A stretch of DNA of 64,000 nucleotides from Ancylobacter oerskovii (GTDB lineage Bacteria; Pseudomonadota; Alphaproteobacteria; Rhizobiales; Xanthobacteraceae). The position numbers were made by a program, and so were the translations under genes. Shown piece by piece: positions 62,424 to 64,000 of the stretch. Each line of letters opens with the position of its first letter. The first letter of the stretch is position 1. The notes under the pieces were generated by a model. It was given only the letters and a program-made list of their open reading frames with translations, was not told where the DNA came from and did not search any database. Location: assembly GCF_018390555.1 (NCBI RefSeq), contig NZ_JAHBGB010000006.1:186001-250000 (forward strand), given 5' to 3'.

Positions 62424-64000
62424 TCAGGCGAAACCGGCCTTGTGAAGGAACATCTGCCCCATGGCCGTGCCCTCGACGCCCTGGAGAGTGGCCGAGGTCG
62501 CGGTCAGGTAATCATAGAAATAGGGGAAGATAATCGGCGTCTCGTCGAGCAGCAGCTTCTGGATGGCGCCGGCCTGCGCCTTCTGCGCCGCCGGATCGAG
62601 GGCGGCGATATAGGAGGCGACCAGCTTGTCGTAACCGGGGTTCTTGAATTCCGCCGAGTTCCAGGTGCCGGTGCTGAGCAGCGGCGCGGCGAGGAACACG
62701 TTCGGCGTGCCGCGATGGCCGTAATCGGTGATGCCGAACTGGCTGTCCAGCCAATCCGACTTGCCCGGCACGGCATCGCCGTAATAGGCGCCGACATCCT
62801 CCAGCTTGAGCGTCACCTTGACGCCGATCTCGGCGGCGGCATTGCGGATGAGGCTGGCGATGGCCGGCAGTTCCTGCAGCTGCATGGTGGTGAGCGTCAC
62901 ATCGAAGCCGCCCGACATGCCGGCGGCGGCCATGAGCTCCTTGGCCTTGGCGATGTCCTTGCCCCGCTGCGGGATGGTCGTGTCGGTCGAGGGGAAGACC
63001 GGCGCGAAGGGGCTGTCATTGCCGAGATCGGCCATGCCGCGGAACAGGCCCTTGACGATGGCCGGCCGGTCCAGCGTCAACGCCATGGCCTGGCGCACGC
63101 GCTTGTCGGCGAAGGGGCCGGTGTTCTTCATGTGGATCTGGCGATGCGCGTTCGACTTCAGGCGCAGGATCTTCACCGCCGGATTGTCGAACAGGCTCTG
63201 CGAGCCCTGCACCACCACCTGCTGGATCATGTCCACCTGCCCGCCCAGCAGGGCGAGCACCTGCGGCTGCTGGTCGGCATAGAAGCTGAGCTCGAGCTTC
63301 TCGGCGAGCGCGGGGCCGGCCCAGTAATCGGGGTTGCGCACGAAGCTCGCGCCGACCTTGGGCGTGTAGCTGACCATTCTGAACGGCCCGGTGCCGTTGA
63401 AGGTCTTCTCGAAGTCGCCCTTGTAATCGGCCGGCAGGATGATGGCGTTGTAATTGTCCGAGGACACGTAATAGGGAAAATTGCCGTTCGGCGCGTCGAG
63501 GCTGAAGCGCACCGTCTTGTCGTCCACCTTGGTGGTGCCGCCCTTGGACAGCACGCCCTTGAAGGCGGACAGCGCGTTCGAGCCGTTGGCGGGGTCGGCG
63601 AGCCGGTCGATGGAGGCGACCACATCGTCGGCGGTCATCACGCGGCCATCGTGGAACTTGACGCCGTCGCGCAGCGTGAAGGTCCAGACGCTGCCATCCT
63701 CGTTCGGCTTCCAGGAGGTGGCCAGCATCGGGCGCAGCACGAGGTCCGGCCCGTCCATGACCAGGAAGTCGCCGGCCTGCTGGAGCGGCAGCAGCCCGCC
63801 CTGGTCGGCCACCGACACCGGCTCGATGGCGCCGGAAGGCGTTATCTGCGCCAGCCGGATCGTGCCGCCCTGCTTGGCCTGCGCAAAGGCGCGGCCGATG
63901 GGCGCGAGGCCGAGGCCCTGCAGCACCCCGCCCATCAGCGCCAGCGACAGGCCGACGCGGCTGCCATGGCGCAGGAAGGACCGGCGGTCCAGGCGCCCTG
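62424..64000 (-). CDS. Peptide-type ABC transporter substrate-binding protein, Tat-exported (start beyond window)
   Basis: The readable part has about 525 residues and continues past the right edge. Upstream of the first internal ATG (63935) the frame stays open and reads LDRRSFLRHGSRVGLSLALM, a twin-arginine signal with R-R-S-F-L and a hydrophobic segment ending AFAQA. The mature part is a DppA/OppA-family (SBP_bac_5) protein: LATSWKPNEDGSVWTFTLRD, GVKFHDGRVMTADDVVASID and FADKRVRQAMALTLDRPAIV. Tat export implies folding before secretion, seen in a subset of this family. It leads the permease and ATPase genes of one importer. Confidence 0.92.
   Translation of the reverse strand, partial: GRLDRRSFLRHGSRVGLSLALMGGVLQGLGLAPIGRAFAQAKQGGTIRLAQITPSGAIEPVSVADQGGLLPLQQAGDFLVMDGPDLVLRPMLATSWKPNEDGSVWTFTLRDGVKFHDGRVMTADDVVASIDRLADPANGSNALSAFKGVLSKGGTTKVDDKTVRFSLDAPNGNFPYYVSSDNYNAIILPADYKGDFEKTFNGTGPFRMVSYTPKVGASFVRNPDYWAGPALAEKLELSFYADQQPQVLALLGGQVDMIQQVVVQGSQSLFDNPAVKILRLKSNAHRQIHMKNTGPFADKRVRQAMALTLDRPAIVKGLFRGMADLGNDSPFAPVFPSTDTTIPQRGKDIAKAKELMAAAGMSGGFDVTLTTMQLQELPAIASLIRNAAAEIGVKVTLKLEDVGAYYGDAVPGKSDWLDSQFGITDYGHRGTPNVFLAAPLLSTGTWNSAEFKNPGYDKLVASYIAALDPAAQKAQAGAIQKLLLDETPIIFPYFYDYLTATSATLQGVEGTAMGQMFLHKAGFA

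Overview
The window is GC-rich, densely packed chromosomal DNA from an alphaproteobacterium, most likely order Hyphomicrobiales (a Xanthobacteraceae-like or other rhizobial-type soil genome). The order is supported by a DUF1476-type F1-ATPase zeta inhibitor, a split purS/purQ/small-type purL set, a clear EcfG-type stress promoter, Tat and Sec binding proteins for many ABC importers, and several LysR/AraC/GntR-controlled uptake and catabolic units. The genus is inference. No rRNA, tRNA, CRISPR array, prophage or insertion sequence was seen.

Layout. 1-2553: edge fragment of an XdhC-like gene, then a lysine 2,3-aminomutase-like radical SAM gene overlapping an HI0933-type flavoprotein gene. 3008-8781: complete branched-chain amino acid importer (livH-M-G-F, a small membrane protein, livJ) behind a 454-bp leader with a long inverted repeat. 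8950-11367: acetyltransferase, CcdA-like protein and P1-family peptidase. 11521-14507: proVWX-type betaine importer. 14758-16834: rpe and purB. 16911-19208 (minus): two SH3-repeat secreted proteins and the zeta subunit. 19557-24491: purC, purS, purQ, purL, bolA and CGFS glutaredoxin. 24584-28909: hydrolase, then rpsD, lytic transglycosylase and murI on the minus strand. 29203-30016: DUF892 stress gene behind an EcfG promoter, with a small unknown gene. 30029-34095 (minus): sulfonate ABC importer and ssuD. 34389-38504 (minus): a second taurine/nitrate-type ABC importer with two permeases and a fumarylpyruvate-hydrolase-like gene, with a divergent GntR/FadR regulator at 38692-39405. 39634-45445: acetate kinase, outer-membrane barrel protein, a large family 2 glycosyltransferase and an orphan FecE-like ATPase. 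45528-47826: divergent MFS exporter and AraC regulator.

47845-55450 is the most interesting part. A LysR regulator is divergent from five tightly coupled genes: a GbcA-like Rieske oxygenase, a Cys/Met-metabolism PLP enzyme, an OoxA/HcnB-like FAD/[2Fe-2S] protein, an OoxB/DAO-like FAD oxidase and a monomeric sarcosine-oxidase-like FAD enzyme. Read together they look like stepwise N-demethylation of a trimethylammonium amino acid followed by a PLP-dependent elimination or replacement. I do not recognise this combination as a described pathway. The right end holds a nested palindromic repeat, a divergent XRE-type regulator facing a membrane desaturase/hydroxylase plus a DMT transporter, and a convergent Dpp/Gsi-type peptide importer whose Tat-exported binding protein runs off the window.
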